Positions 1 through 9,712 of a stretch of 64,000 nt of DNA are shown one piece after another. The first letter of the stretch is position 1. Each line of letters opens with the position of its first letter. Made by a program: the position numbers and the translations under genes. The DNA comes from Sophora flavescens (Eukaryota; Streptophyta; Magnoliopsida; Fabales; Fabaceae): positions 218,900,103 through 218,964,102 of the forward strand of contig CM061063.1 of the NCBI GenBank assembly GCA_030762895.1, read 5' to 3'. The notes beneath the pieces are model-generated. The model did no database searches. It was not told the DNA's origin and worked only from the letters and a program-made list of their open reading frames with translations.

Positions 1-1459
1 ACGACCGTGACGCACTCCAGGCATTTCAAAAACCAAATTTCGCCCTCCCTGTTCAGTTTTGAGAATCCCTACACCTAATCTCCTTCTTCAACCTCTCTTC
101 TTCTGCTCCAACAGCTCTATGACTTGCATCTGAGCCAACACCCTCCACCACCTCGGTGAGTTGTTCCATTTTTCTCCTCTCTTCGACTTGATTATTTACA
201 TTGGGGACAATGTAAGTTTTTAAGCTTGGGGTAGGGGTATTATTTTTGCATTTTGCATATTGCATTTTATTTAGGTGTAGTTTTGCATGATCGCATCATT
301 AGATTGCCCCTTGTTTTGAAATTGCATCCAATTCTGAGAACTTTATGCCAAATGAATTGAGACTGAATTTTTGAACCCAATTTTTGTATTCTTGTGATAG
401 GCTAAAAATAAAAATGCTTGAGATGATCTTTTGATAGTTGATAATTAGCATGTGGTTCCTTGAATATGTGTTTCTCATTAATTTCAAACTACTAAATGTG
501 AGATTTTTGAGCCTAAAAGGGGTACTCACTAAATCTACCCCATTCTTTGTGATTGAGTGTTTTATTCCTCTTGGATTGTATTCTCTAGAACTTGACTTGA
601 AACCGTTTTGAAACTTTAAAATTTTGAAAACATATTTGAAAATGATTGAGGCACTAGGTATTTTTCTGGTCTTCTAAGCTTTGACTGATTAAATGCTACC
701 CCTTAGTTGCCCAATTTTGAGCCTAATAGAATAAAATGCTTTTCTTGGTACCTTGATTGATTTTGATAAATGATGCATGGTATGACACCTTTTAAAGTAT
801 TGCAAAAAGGTGGTTTGAAAAATAAATTGTGGGATGAAAAAGCTTAAAAAAAATATTTCTCTTAAGTTGAAAATCCCCCTTTCTCCAAATAAATAAAAAT
901 AAATAAATAAATAAATGGAGAAGGGGATGAAAAAAAAGTGAGAAATAAAATAAGAAAAAAAGAAAGGTGGAAAAGTGAATTAAAGCCCAAAAAGGTATTT
1001 TAGAAGGTCGTCATGCTTTGCATTGTTTGTATTTTGTTAGCCTTCTTGAATTTTCCCTTACTAGATTTCCCCACCTAACGATTAATCCCATGGCCCCATT
1101 ACAACCAAAATAAAAGACCTCTTGATTCTTATGTGTTTTTATTAATAAAGTAGAGATTTGGTTAACATTCAAGCTTATGGTAGGATAACTTCCTTGAGGA
1201 AATTGAGTGAATTGCCATACGTCCTTAAACACTTGAGTGAGGTGAGAAGAGTGCCTGAATTAGTGAGAGGCATGAATTTAGGGAACCTAAGCTTCTAATT
1301 GGACTTGAAATTGATTGTCTCTTGGTTACTTATTTGGATATGTTTGTTACTCGGATTTGTTACTTGGGTTCTTGGTTCACTGTCTGTGCTATAACTGTTT
1401 ATCTTGTCTGGCCTTAGTGATTGCTTGAGGACAAGCACAATCTTAAGGTTGGGGTAGTT
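1..1459 (+). mobile_element. Athila-like Ty3/gypsy, 3' non-coding internal region (probable)
   Basis: AT-rich sequence without a convincing reading frame. Two landmarks resemble the stretch between pol and the 3' LTR of Athila-type elements: a GGGGACAATGTAAG box followed by CTTGGGGTAGGGG near 205-237, and GAGGACAAGCACAATC followed by GGTTGGGGTAG near 1426-1457, a polypurine-tract-like stretch directly before the LTR start at 1460. An A-rich stretch with AAATA repeats lies at 888-960. No gag or pol domain is present, so the element is truncated by the window edge. The family name is inferred from these boxes and the LTR layout, not from coding sequence. Confidence 0.5.
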
Positions 1460-2655
1460 TGATGAGTGTGATTTCACCTCATATTTTCTTGTCATTTTGC
1501 ATGCATTTTCATGTAGTTTAGGCATTTTTAATTTGACATTTGTTAATTTCTACCTTGGAACGGGTAAGGTGGTTTTTGTGGTGTTTGTGTGCAGGAATTA
1601 ATGATTAAATTGCTCAAGACCAGTTGTGTTGGAGTTTGCATGAAGACTTGCTTGAAAAACAAGAAAAATGAGCCAAACAGAACCCATCACAGCCTGGGGG
1701 TGATAAGCATCACGGCCATGATCGCGTAAGACCGAAGAGAATGAAGATTGCAAAAGTCAGAACCTGTGACGGCCTGGCCGTGAAGGCCATCACGGCCGTG
1801 ACAGGCAAACCAGTCCAAGCTCTCAAAGGAAAAATTGGTCACGGCCTGGCCATGACCGGCATCACGGCCGTGACGCGCAAAATCTGGGATTCTGATTTTT
1901 TTGTTTTTGATCTGATTTGTAATTGCTTAAATCCCAAGTTAACCTACACTATAAATAGGGCAATTAGGCTCGAAAATAGGGATCTTTGGGCTGCTACCAA
2001 TTGGCAAAAATTAGGATTTCTCTTCTTCTCAATTTCTTCTCTTCTCTTAGGATTTTTATGCTTTTGTTGTTCAAGATTGCTATGAACATGGCAACGCATG
2101 AGTAGTCGTTTTATTTCTAGAAATTGGGGCTATGCCCAAGACTCGTTTTATGTGATGAATTGATGTTTTTCCTTTTTTGTTAATTTCAATTTGCTTTGGA
2201 TTTGCTTCTTATCGTGCTTCATCCATGTGAATTGATTGATCACCTATTTGCATGTCTTAGATATTCTAGGGAGGAACTGAGAAGTGAACCTAGGTATTGG
2301 ATCCAAAAGAATTGAACTTAGGATTTAAATAACGAGAGTTAGAAGCGGTCCTTCAAGGGTTCATTGAATTGTCACAAACCTTAATGGGTTCAATTTAAAT
2401 ACAATTACCACAAGAGTAGGGGTTGGTTTAATTGGGCATGGTTCTTGTATCTCGAGAGGGAACATTAACTTTATTAGGATAAATTCACCTTCAAAGCATT
2501 TTGATAATTAACAAGAGGGGTAGTCAATTTAGTAGCATAAGTAGTCTTGTTGGTAACCCAATTCCTGGAAATCTCTTTTAACTTGAAAAACTCTAGATTT
2601 GATTTGCTTTGTAATTTTGTTTGATTGTGTTTTAAATACTTGATTTGTTAGTTAA
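1460..2655 (+). mobile_element. Athila-like LTR, first part (split by a solo LTR)
   Basis: The LTR begins TGATGAGTGTGATTTC right after the purine-rich stretch, the usual Athila-type LTR start. Inside are a GC-rich palindromic block (1690-1885), a TATA-like ACTATAAATAGGG at about 1948-1960, and a CATGGCAACGCATGAGTAG segment near 2087 typical of this LTR class. The LTR is interrupted at 2655/2656 by a copia solo LTR and resumes at 4193. Related LTR sequence occurs again inside the CACTA element at 18050-18720. The extent of the LTR is inferred. Confidence 0.6.
1690..1885 (+). repeat. GC-rich palindromic repeats in the Athila-like LTR
   Basis: Three diverged hairpin units contain CACGGCCTGGCCGTGA or ATCACGGCCGTGAC, near 1690-1728, 1768-1802 and 1838-1875. 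They are far more GC-rich than the surroundings and self-complementary. An amplified version of the same block lies at 18120-18610. Confidence 0.85.
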
Positions 2656-4187
2656 TGTTGGTAATGGCTACAATCTGAAGAGGGGGAGGGGGAATTGAGA
2701 TATCGAAAACTTTTTCAACAATTTAAAGCAAAACAGAGTTTTCTTAAAGAAAATTGGTTTTCACTCAATTTTAATTCCCAAGAATTAGGTTATGTAACAA
2801 GTAATGATGTTAAGATGGAACAACAAATTTAACACAGATTGTAGATCAAAGATTCAAGTTAACAAGCATTCTTAAAACTCATTCACAACACACAAGTGCA
2901 TATAACAAGTATATGGAGTTTAGAGATAAGAAGAACACGCAAACCGATTTATCCTGGTTCGGCTACCTCCTCTAGTAAGCCTACATCCAGTCTCACACCT
3001 TTGTGATTTTCTCCACTATAACCAGAAATTACAATATCCAATTACAGCATTCACAAGGATAACCTCCTTGCTCAAAAACACACCAAAAAAGCACACTTGC
3101 TTTTCTATGCCCAAGGATCCCTTCTATCCTTGTTCAATCCTAAGAGATACCATCTCTTAATCACACTAATTCACAGAAAGAATTGAGTAGAAGAAAGACT
3201 CTAAAAGTCTGATTATACAAATTGAAGTTCTAAGAAATATCACACTTTTCTCTCAAAGATGAAGCACTTTTGGAAGCTTTTGAATCTTTCGTATTTTCAC
3301 TTTCAGAATGTGTTAGGTGATTAAAAAGTGTTCCTTTGATCCCTCTTTATATAGAAAACAAGTTATAATCGTTGGGATCAATTAAAACAGATTTGGATCT
3401 GATTTAACAAAATCTGTTTTCTTGATTCTCGTTCTTGAAATAAGATTCTGATTGTTCTTGTAGAATTCGCGTCCATCTTGGAAAATAACCGTTTCCATCT
3501 AGCCATTAAGATTTTACATTCAGATGGGCTATTAGACGAGCTCCATATGGTAGATGAGCTCAATTTGGTAGACGAGCGCTTCTCGTTACTCAGTAGACGA
3601 GCGCTTCTTGTTACTTCAGTAGACGAGCTCTTCTTGTTACTTCAGTAGACGAGCTCCATGTGCCACATCAGTAGACGAGCACTTCTTGTTACTTTAGTAG
3701 ACGCGCGCTTCTGTCACTTTATTTGACGTCTGCTTGTTTTACTTCATTGGATGTCTGCTTGTTTCACTTCATTGGTCGTCTGCTTGTTTCACTTCATTGG
3801 ACGTCTGCTTGTTTCACCTCATGGGACTAGCGCTTATATTATCCCGGTGTTGGACGAGCGCTTATATTATCCCGGTGTTGGATGAGCGCTTATATTATCC
3901 TTTGTAAAAATTATTTTCTTCTTAAATTTAAGTGCTTCACCTAAGAAATCAAATGTGCTATTTTTACAATAGCATCTAAAGTATGAGATCTCCATTGCTT
4001 GATGCTTTAGTCCTTGTCCATTGCTTTGTGTCCTTGGTCTTCCATCCTTTAATCCTTGATTTATCTTTTTCATGAGTGATCTTGCATGCAACTTAACACA
4101 TAATAAGTACATAGTCAAAATCGAAAATCTTATGCAAAATACACTTTGTTTGTCATACATCAAAACATGAATGAGGGCTTAGTCTTA
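2656..4187 (-). mobile_element. Ty1/copia solo LTR (1532 bp)
   Basis: A solo LTR lies between 5-bp direct repeats GTTAA (2651-2655 and 4188-4192). The window-left end starts TGTTGGTAATGG. Read on the - strand it begins near CTAAGCCCTCATTCATG and runs to the pyrimidine-rich CAATTCCCCCTCCCCCTC end typical of Sirevirus-like copia LTRs. No internal region is left, so it probably arose by LTR-LTR recombination. A truncated copy of the same family lies in + orientation at 27852-29158 inside ELP6 intron 2. It interrupts the Athila-like LTR, so it inserted later. Confidence 0.85.
3530..3900. repeat. Short tandem repeats in the solo LTR
   Basis: Imperfect repeats of about 25-35 bp are built on TAGACGAGCGCTTCTTGTTAC, TTGACGTCTGCTTGTTTCAC and GCGCTTATATTATCCCGGTG. 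The related LTR at 27852-29158 has the same repeats in reverse orientation, and the unrelated Sirevirus-like LTR at 37744 also contains AGACGAGCT units. Confidence 0.8.
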
Positions 4188-4192
4188 GTTAA

Positions 4193-4290
4193 TTCTTATT
4201 TCAAAAACCAAATCTTTTTCTTGTTTAGTTTAATTAATTTAATAATTAGTTGTTGTTTAAGTTCACAGTCTCTGTGGATTCAATCTTTTG
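4193..4290 (+). mobile_element. Athila-like LTR, distal part
   Basis: After the second GTTAA copy the LTR resumes and includes TTCACAGTCTCTGTGGATTC (4260-4279), the conserved box near the 3' end of Athila-type LTRs. Similarity fades after about 4290, so the LTR is probably truncated there. From 4290 to 4523 I see only AT-rich sequence. Confidence 0.5.
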
Positions 4291-4523
4291 GTAGTAGCCT
4301 GTATGGTTATGTTGGCTCTTTATTCTTCTCTTGCCTTCTCATCTGCGGAGCTAGTATATTAAATTGCTCATGGTTGTTCACTTTCTCATATAGTATGGCT
4401 TGTTGTTCATAATGGTTAGTGAGGCTACTTAGTGTTAATAATTTTGGGGTTGTCTGTTGACTTGAGATATATACTTCCTTTATAGTTTTTAATTGAAGTT
4501 TGGTTCAACTTTTTTTCTATTAG

Positions 4524-4661
4524 TGTGAAGTGTCAATTCTGATCTTAGCAATTAATTGCACGGACTATCATAGGCGCCATAAGGTCTGTGAACTCCATTC
4601 CAAGACTCCACAGGTCACAATTGGTGGCCAAAGCAAAGATTCTGCCAACAGTGTAGTAGGT
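4524..4661 (+). pseudogene. SBP-box (SQUAMOSA promoter-binding-like) transcription factor exon fragment
   Basis: SBP-box proteins are plant transcription factors that bind GTAC sites through a two-zinc domain. Here 4557-4625 encodes CTDYHRRHKVCELHSKTP followed by QVTIGG, the hallmark of the first zinc site. In the next frame 4631-4660 encodes KQRFCQQCSR, the start of the second zinc site. A one-base deletion near 4630 separates the two. Just upstream, SDLSN of the usual Cys-containing stretch is also out of frame. The fragment starts after an acceptor-like TTTTCTATTAG (to 4523) and ends AG|GTGCGT, where SPL genes carry a conserved intron inside the SBP box. No second exon with the nuclear-localisation half was found downstream. 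It is a broken fragment and probably non-functional. Confidence 0.82.
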
Positions 4662-5589
4662 GCGTGTATCATATGTACATATGTGTCATGCCTTGCCATA
4701 AAATTGTTTTTTGTTTTTTAATATGTTCTAGGTTTCTTATCATGTTTCCTCTCAATTGATGCATTTTTTTTATCTTTGTGATATTGTAGTAAATAATAGA
4801 CATCTAATCTATGTTATGTGCACCCTTATCTATTATTCATGTTAGCTTTACAAGTAACCGAGCCAATTACTTTCTTTTACTTCCCGACACAATAATAGCA
4901 TCTTAGTTTAGCTTCTTTGGGAGAGGTGGAAGCAAAATTCTTAACCAAAAAGAATCCCAATAAACAAAACGTATTCTAACATGAAAATATTACAAGATTA
5001 ATTAACATAATATCCTGCAAGATACCTGAATATATGGGTAGTTTCCTTGTTGAGCTGGAAAGTGTGCCAAAAACACTTGTTTATGGTTAATTTAGTTTAC
5101 AATGTCTATGGTTCTAGTTATAAGAGACTATCCCCTTCATGTCCTTCAAGTCTTCTAGCTTTACTATGATCAAATAAGGGTACAAAAGAGTCTCCAACAA
5201 GTGCACAAACCGTGCTAACAATCAACCAAAACAACCAAGCACCAATGCTTACAAATGAGAAACAAGAAGATGAAATTGACCCCAAAAATAGAGCTACTAT
5301 GCGAAGCCAATATCTCTCACTGTAGACCTCGTCTTGAAAATCCGAACGGTGAGAATGAAGAACCACACGTCCTGAATATGCTACATAAATTTCAGCCCGA
5401 TCCAACGGTGAACGAATCCTTTGTCGCGATTTTACGGTGACTGTCTAATAGGTATGTGGGTTGGCTTTCTCTCCTCTCTTCTCTCTTATTGGCTGCTATA
5501 TTCTTACTAAAATGTGACCTTTCTACAATCCTAATCTGACATCTCTTCACTTAAACAAGTGAGACAAAATGGACTTATACATTTGGACC
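4662..5589. other. Spacer without a recognisable gene
   Basis: AT-rich spacer. The most gene-like stretch is an open frame on the - strand at 5118-5405 (95 codons), which includes SDFQDEVYSERYWLRIVALF and a hydrophobic region. It matches no family I can name, and the sequence at 5330-5420 looks like dispersed repeat DNA. I do not call it a gene. Confidence 0.5.
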
Positions 5590-5850
5590 TTTCTCCATCC
5601 ATCAAAGAAAGAAGCAGGGAAAACGAGTTGTGAAATGTGTGACGGAGAAACAATGAGATTATTTTTGTTATTTATTTTATTAACACCACGTGAAAAATCT
5701 TTGAGGAAGGTTACACGGTGAATAGGACCCTTCCTTTCACGTGACGAGTGAGGACCAGAGGCGCAGGATGATTTGAACCAACCCATATAAAATATACTAT
5801 CATCCACTGTGCATCATTGAATTGCATCATATATATCTCCACTATAAATA
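5590..5850 (+). promoter_or_regulatory. KTI-A promoter
   Basis: TATA box TATAAATA at 5843-5850, 70 bp before the ATG. G-box cores CACGTG lie at 5687-5692 and 5738-5743. The stretch from about 5590 to 5790 is homologous to 20910-21050 upstream of KTI-B, and 5795 to the ATG is homologous to 21855-21954. In KTI-A the two halves are contiguous, so this copy shows the ancestral spacing, with the second G-box about 105 bp from the TATA box. Confidence 0.7.
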
Positions 5851-5919
5851 CATACATCCAGGTTTGCTTATTTGCACCACCACTGAATAACACAAAGCCT
5901 TTCACAGCCAGCATAAGAA

Positions 5920-6559
5920 ATGAAGCTTACTACTACTACCTTGTTTGCCCTCTTCCTTCTTTCTGCCTTAACCTCACTCCTACCTTCAACCACAGCTCAG
6001 ACTGTCTTCGACACTGATGGCAATCCAGTTCGCAAAGGTGGCACATACTATATCACGACATATCTCAGGCCAGGTTACCTTGGACCTGTTCGTGGAATAG
6101 AACTAGCCAGAACTGGGAATGAAATTTGCCCACTTACTGTAGTGCAATCTCCCCCTCTGTACTATAAGGGGCTACCAATAAGAATTTCAACACCACTCAT
6201 TACTGCTAATATCACAGAAGGTATCCGTTTGAATTTATCATTTGCTACTCCACCCTCGTGTTTCCCACCCACAAAGGACAATGGACTATTGTCAAAGGTG
6301 AACTAGAAGGACAATTGTCAGTTAAACTTGATGGTTATGAAGATACGGTGCCTGGTTGGTTTTATATTAAGAAATATGAGACAAATTGGGGCGGCCATAA
6401 AATTGTCTTTTGTCCTGCTCCTATTGAGATTGCCGGGGTACTCTGCGCTGATATCGGGATTTATATTGACAGTGATGGAAACTGGCGTTTAGTTCTGACT
6501 CATGAGAACAATCCCTTGGTTGTTCAGTTTGAAATAGCTACTTCATCTGCTGCTGCTTG
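5920..6559 (+). pseudogene. Kunitz-type protease inhibitor KTI-A, frameshifted
   Basis: Kunitz (STI family, I3) inhibitors block serine proteases by a substrate-like loop and are secreted or vacuolar. The start at 5920 gives a signal peptide (about residues 1-26) identical to KTI-B, then the Kunitz signature VFDTDGNPV...YYI. Near 6275, in the run TTTCCCACCCACAAAGG, this copy is one base shorter than KTI-B. The frame then ends at 6306 after 128 residues. The lost half continues in another frame from about 6270 to 6559, with the conserved KIVFCPAPIEIAG and the third and fourth cysteines. At the reactive site KTI-B reads SSPLRI, while this copy reads STPLIT, so the Arg expected at P1 is replaced by Ile. 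The loop before it is two residues shorter. Either it is a pseudogene or the missing base is an assembly error; the P1 change stands in both cases. Confidence 0.88.
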
Positions 6560-6960
6560 AAGCTTTAATTAGCTATGAAAATGCTTATTCTTTCTCCTAT
6601 TGTGAGTTGGATGTGCATGCTAGATGGTGATAATAAATAAAATGTTTCCAGGCACTTTGTGCTAGAATAATTAAATAAATGGTTGTGCTTTAAATTATGA
6701 GTAATGATATTCTCATCAAAGTATCTTTAAGATAAAGTAGACCCTTAATTTATTATTTTTATTGTCTTAAAGGATCAATTTGTCACCCGAACATAGCTTA
6801 AGGGTCTAATTTGTCACAAAAAAACTTAAGAGGTCAATTTGTCACCCAAACCTAACTTAAGGGTCTAGTTTCTCACCAAAAAAAAAACTTAAGGAACCAA
6901 TTTGAACAAAACAAATAACTTAAGGGACTAAAAGTGTAATTTTGCCTATTTCATTACTTT
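6560..6960 (+). repeat. KTI-A 3' flank with short tandem repeats
   Basis: The 3' UTR has a poly(A) signal AATAAA at 6632-6637. From about 6765 to 6945 follow three to four imperfect units of 35-45 bp built on ACTTAAGGGTCTAGTTTGTCACC and CAATTTGTCACCC. The same block sits at 22800-22975 after KTI-B, so it is part of the segmental duplication. Confidence 0.8.
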
Positions 6961-7073
6961 CATAGATGATTGGTCTAGGAAGGTATTGATTTATTTGTTA
7001 AGGCACAAGAACCAAGCCTTTAAATGCTCCAAGCAATGGAAAGCACTCATAGAAAATCAAACAGGGAGACAAA
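6955..7073 (+). mobile_element. Ty1/copia integrase scrap
   Basis: Homologous to 22982-23105 and encodes the integrase core stretch FIDDWSR and the following helix. It stops abruptly at 7073. The 14 bp CACTACAAGAAGAA (7074-7087) separate it from ELP6-intron-like DNA. In the KTI-B copy the integrase continues for another 1.5 kb, so a deletion junction lies here. Confidence 0.8.
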
Positions 7074-7087
7074 CACTACAAGAAGAA

Positions 7088-7388
7088 GGTTTCTTTCTTT
7101 AACCTTGCTTTGATATATCCTTGACTTTGCTTTGGTGCTCCTTCTCTATTATCATTTTCAGTGGATTTCCCTTTTTATTCCTTCTCTTCTTGTCTTTTAG
7201 ATGGAATTATTCTCTTAAAGAGACCATGTGCTTAGCACCTCAAAGGCCCGATGCAGCAAAAAAGGAGTAAGTTATAATTAACTGTTGGGTAGCTGTTTGG
7301 GCTATGATAAGAACCCGATTTAAGAGAAGCCGAAAAATTTATTATTATTAATTATTATTATTATTATTATCATTATTATTATTATTAC
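7088..7388 (+). other. Duplicated piece of ELP6 intron 2
   Basis: 7088-7340 is closely similar to 27435-27690, which lies within intron 2 of ELP6. Shared landmarks include GGTTTCTTTCTTTAACC, AGAGACCATGTGCT and GCTGTTTGGGCTATGATA. It ends in an ATT/TTA microsatellite at 7338-7388, equivalent to the one at 29325-29356. No ELP6 exon is present here. Confidence 0.82.
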
Positions 7389-7611
7389 TATGATTTTTCT
7401 TTTAAAGGTCTGCAAACAATGGTTCTTAATTAATAGAGGGTTACGGAAGACGAGTTCATTTTTTATAAGGTGTCTCCTAAGAGCCACCAAATGTTCACTT
7501 CAGTACAAATAATACCTAGCTAATTTGCTGACTATTTTATTTTCCATTAATTCTGTAAAAAGTTTATTATGGGACATTCAACATCCAAGTACGATTTTGA
7601 AATGATAACTA
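7389..7611. other. AT-rich spacer before the LINE
   Basis: Not found in the KTI-B/ELP6 copy. It belongs either to the insertion or to sequence lost from the other copy. I see no gene or repeat in it. Confidence 0.5.
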
Positions 7612-9573
7612 AAAGGGTTGTCTCCCTCATGGTGACCGAACCCTAGACAGTTCGTCGTAGCCATTTCGGCACGGCTCCGACTGTCCCTGCGCTCTCGTTC
7701 CCAGACAGCCTTGCTCTCCTTCTCACTTGAGCGTCCTGTTCCCGGATCTGCTTCTCGTGTTCACGTGCGTGACCTCTGACATTGCTTCATCGTGACTCTG
7801 TTCTGCGTGCGTCCTTCAAGCCCTGCGACGGTCCAACACTTTTCCGTCCAGCCTTGTGACGGATCTCTCAGCACTGCAACGGATCCTGCGAACCTCTGGC
7901 TCTACAGGTACGCGCGCATCCTTTGTCGGTGTCGTCTGTCCTGTCCCCTACGACTGTCGCGCCCACCACCGCACCAAATCTCGTGTTTCTGGACGGAGGC
8001 GACTCCCCTGTGACAGATCTCAGATTTTTCTGGTTGAGGGTCGGAAGCCTCTGTTTTTGCACGCGTTCTCAGGTCCCTTTGCTCTTGTGCATTGGTTATT
8101 TGGATTTCTCTGTTTTGTGCCTCCTCCTAGATGGCTTGTCCTTGGACGTTTCTCAATCCGGAATCTCCTTTGTCTTCCCCATCGAACCCACAGCGAAAAT
8201 CTTTTGCTCAGGCTTTGAATGGTTCGTTTGACATCCCGGTTAGTCAGCTTCCTCGATGGTGTGTGAATGGAGACTCTGTTTCTATCAAAATATCTGAGGA
8301 TGAATATCAAAGGGGATTGGAAGGTTGCAAAAACAACCTTCATGGCCGCTTGTTGTTGTTAAAGGGTGACATCCCTATAAAGATCTCCGACCTACGTGAC
8401 AAACTTTCAAAACTATGGAAGTCTTTGGGTCAATGGAAGATGATTCCGTTAGGAAAGAGATTCTATGAATTCAGTTTTGCTTCTCAAAAGGATTTGGGTA
8501 GTGTCTTGGCTGTTGGGGCTTGGAACCTTCAACCAGGGCTATTGCGTCTTTTTCAGTGGTCTCCTGATTTTATTCCTACTAAGCAGAAACAATCTCATGC
8601 TCAATGCTGGGTTATAATTCATGACTTGCCGCAGGAATATTGGCGCTCAAAATTTTTATTTGAAATTGCAGGCGGTTTAGGTACTCCAATAAGTTTGGAT
8701 GAAGCTACCCGTACTCGGGCATATGGTCACTATGCTCGAGTCTTAATGGATGTTGATTTAACAGGGAAGTTGCTCAAGGAGATTATGGTAGAACGTGAAG
8801 GTTTTGCATTTCCTGTCGGTATCGAATACGAGAAGTTTCCTTCTTTTTGTTCTCATTGTAAATCAATTGGGCACTTGGCTTCAACTTGTAAATTTGACAA
8901 GGAGAATTTGGTGTAGAAGGATCAGCCTTTGGTGCAGAAGACTAAGCAAGCTTATGTCCCTAAGGTTCAAGAGCAAAAATCAATTGAAGATAATGGGCAA
9001 ATTGATACATCACCCAGCAAAAACTTGAGTGATAGTGAATTGGTTGAGACTGTCTATGAGGAACCTTTATTCCCTAATCATGTCTCAAATTCCATTCCAG
9101 AGAACTCATCTCATGTTGCAACCAATGCTGCCAATGGCTCTATAGAGAAGGATACTCTGATGCAACTAATGTTGACTCTACAATCAAGGATACTCTGATG
9201 CCCGAGCAAGCTACCGGTGATTTAACAATTAGTTCGAAGGGTACTCCGACTTCCGTGCATTCCAAGGCTACATGTGATTTAACAGTTAGTGGTAAGAATC
9301 TTAAGACTCCTGAGATTAATTCAAGTCCATTTTATGTTCAAGATCTTAGCGCTTTTCCAACTGTTGTTCAGAATGGTTTTAATGTTTTATCTGCTTGGTT
9401 GGAAAAGCAAAAAGATGTAAGTACTTATAAGGAAGGAGAGCAGAGTAATGATAATGTTGCTGAAGATGGTTTCACGGTGGTTACGTATAAATCTCAAAAA
9501 ATATAACCCAAGACTGAATAAAAAACCTAATTCTGGATATGCTTGATTCTCTTTTTTTGCTTAAAAAAAAAAA
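7612..9573 (+). mobile_element. Non-LTR retrotransposon (LINE), ORF1-only
   Basis: A GC-richer 5' leader (7612-8130) is followed by an ORF1 region (8131-9506) and, only about 55 bp after the ORF1 stop, a poly(A) tract at 9562-9573. No endonuclease or reverse transcriptase follows. The element is thus either a deletion derivative or a non-autonomous LINE mobilised in trans. The 5' boundary is estimated. The paralogous locus at 29325-29360 lacks it and so provides an empty site. Confidence 0.75.
8131..9506 (+). pseudogene. LINE ORF1, DUF4283 plus zinc-knuckle protein
   Basis: Plant LINE ORF1 proteins bind the element RNA. From 8131 the frame is open for 261 codons. Residues about 60-215 match the DUF4283 pattern (WNLQPGLLRLFQWSPDF, LPQEYWR, GTPISLDEATR, GHYARVLMDVDL, VEREGFAFPV), followed by a CCHC knuckle CSHCKSIGHLASTC at about residues 240-253. 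A TAG at 8914-8916 interrupts the frame, which continues to 9198. A frame change near 9198 leads to the last part, ending FTVVTYKSQK at 9506, a normal ORF1 C-terminus. At least two inactivating changes are present. Confidence 0.85.
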
Positions 9574-9712
9574 ATACTACTACTGAATTATAAGCCAAGA
9601 TAAGACCACCGATTAGACTAGACATTAATCAAAGCTTTGCACAGAAAATAGGAATTGGAAAAGTACTCTTGAACCTCTTGGATGCTAATGTGAACTACCA
9701 AAATTAGACCAG
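9574..9712 (+). other. Second duplicated piece of ELP6 intron 2
   Basis: 9578-9712 is nearly identical to 29354-29487 (shared GAATTATAAGCCAAGATAAG and CTCTTGAACCTCTTGGATGC). Similarity ends at ACCAGT, which marks the distal end of the segmental duplication. Confidence 0.85.

Noticed and set aside
4146..4412. 88-codon frame at 4146-4412
   Set aside because: It spans the end of a solo LTR, the target duplication and the Athila-like LTR, so it cannot be a gene.
5118..5405. Possible small gene on the - strand (95 codons)
   Set aside because: No start context, domain or paralogue is visible, and part of it looks like dispersed repeat; left as spacer.
7792..8231. Several overlapping open frames at 7792-8231 on both strands
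   Set aside because: They are compositional frames in the GC-rich LINE leader; only the ORF1 frame from 8131 has family features.
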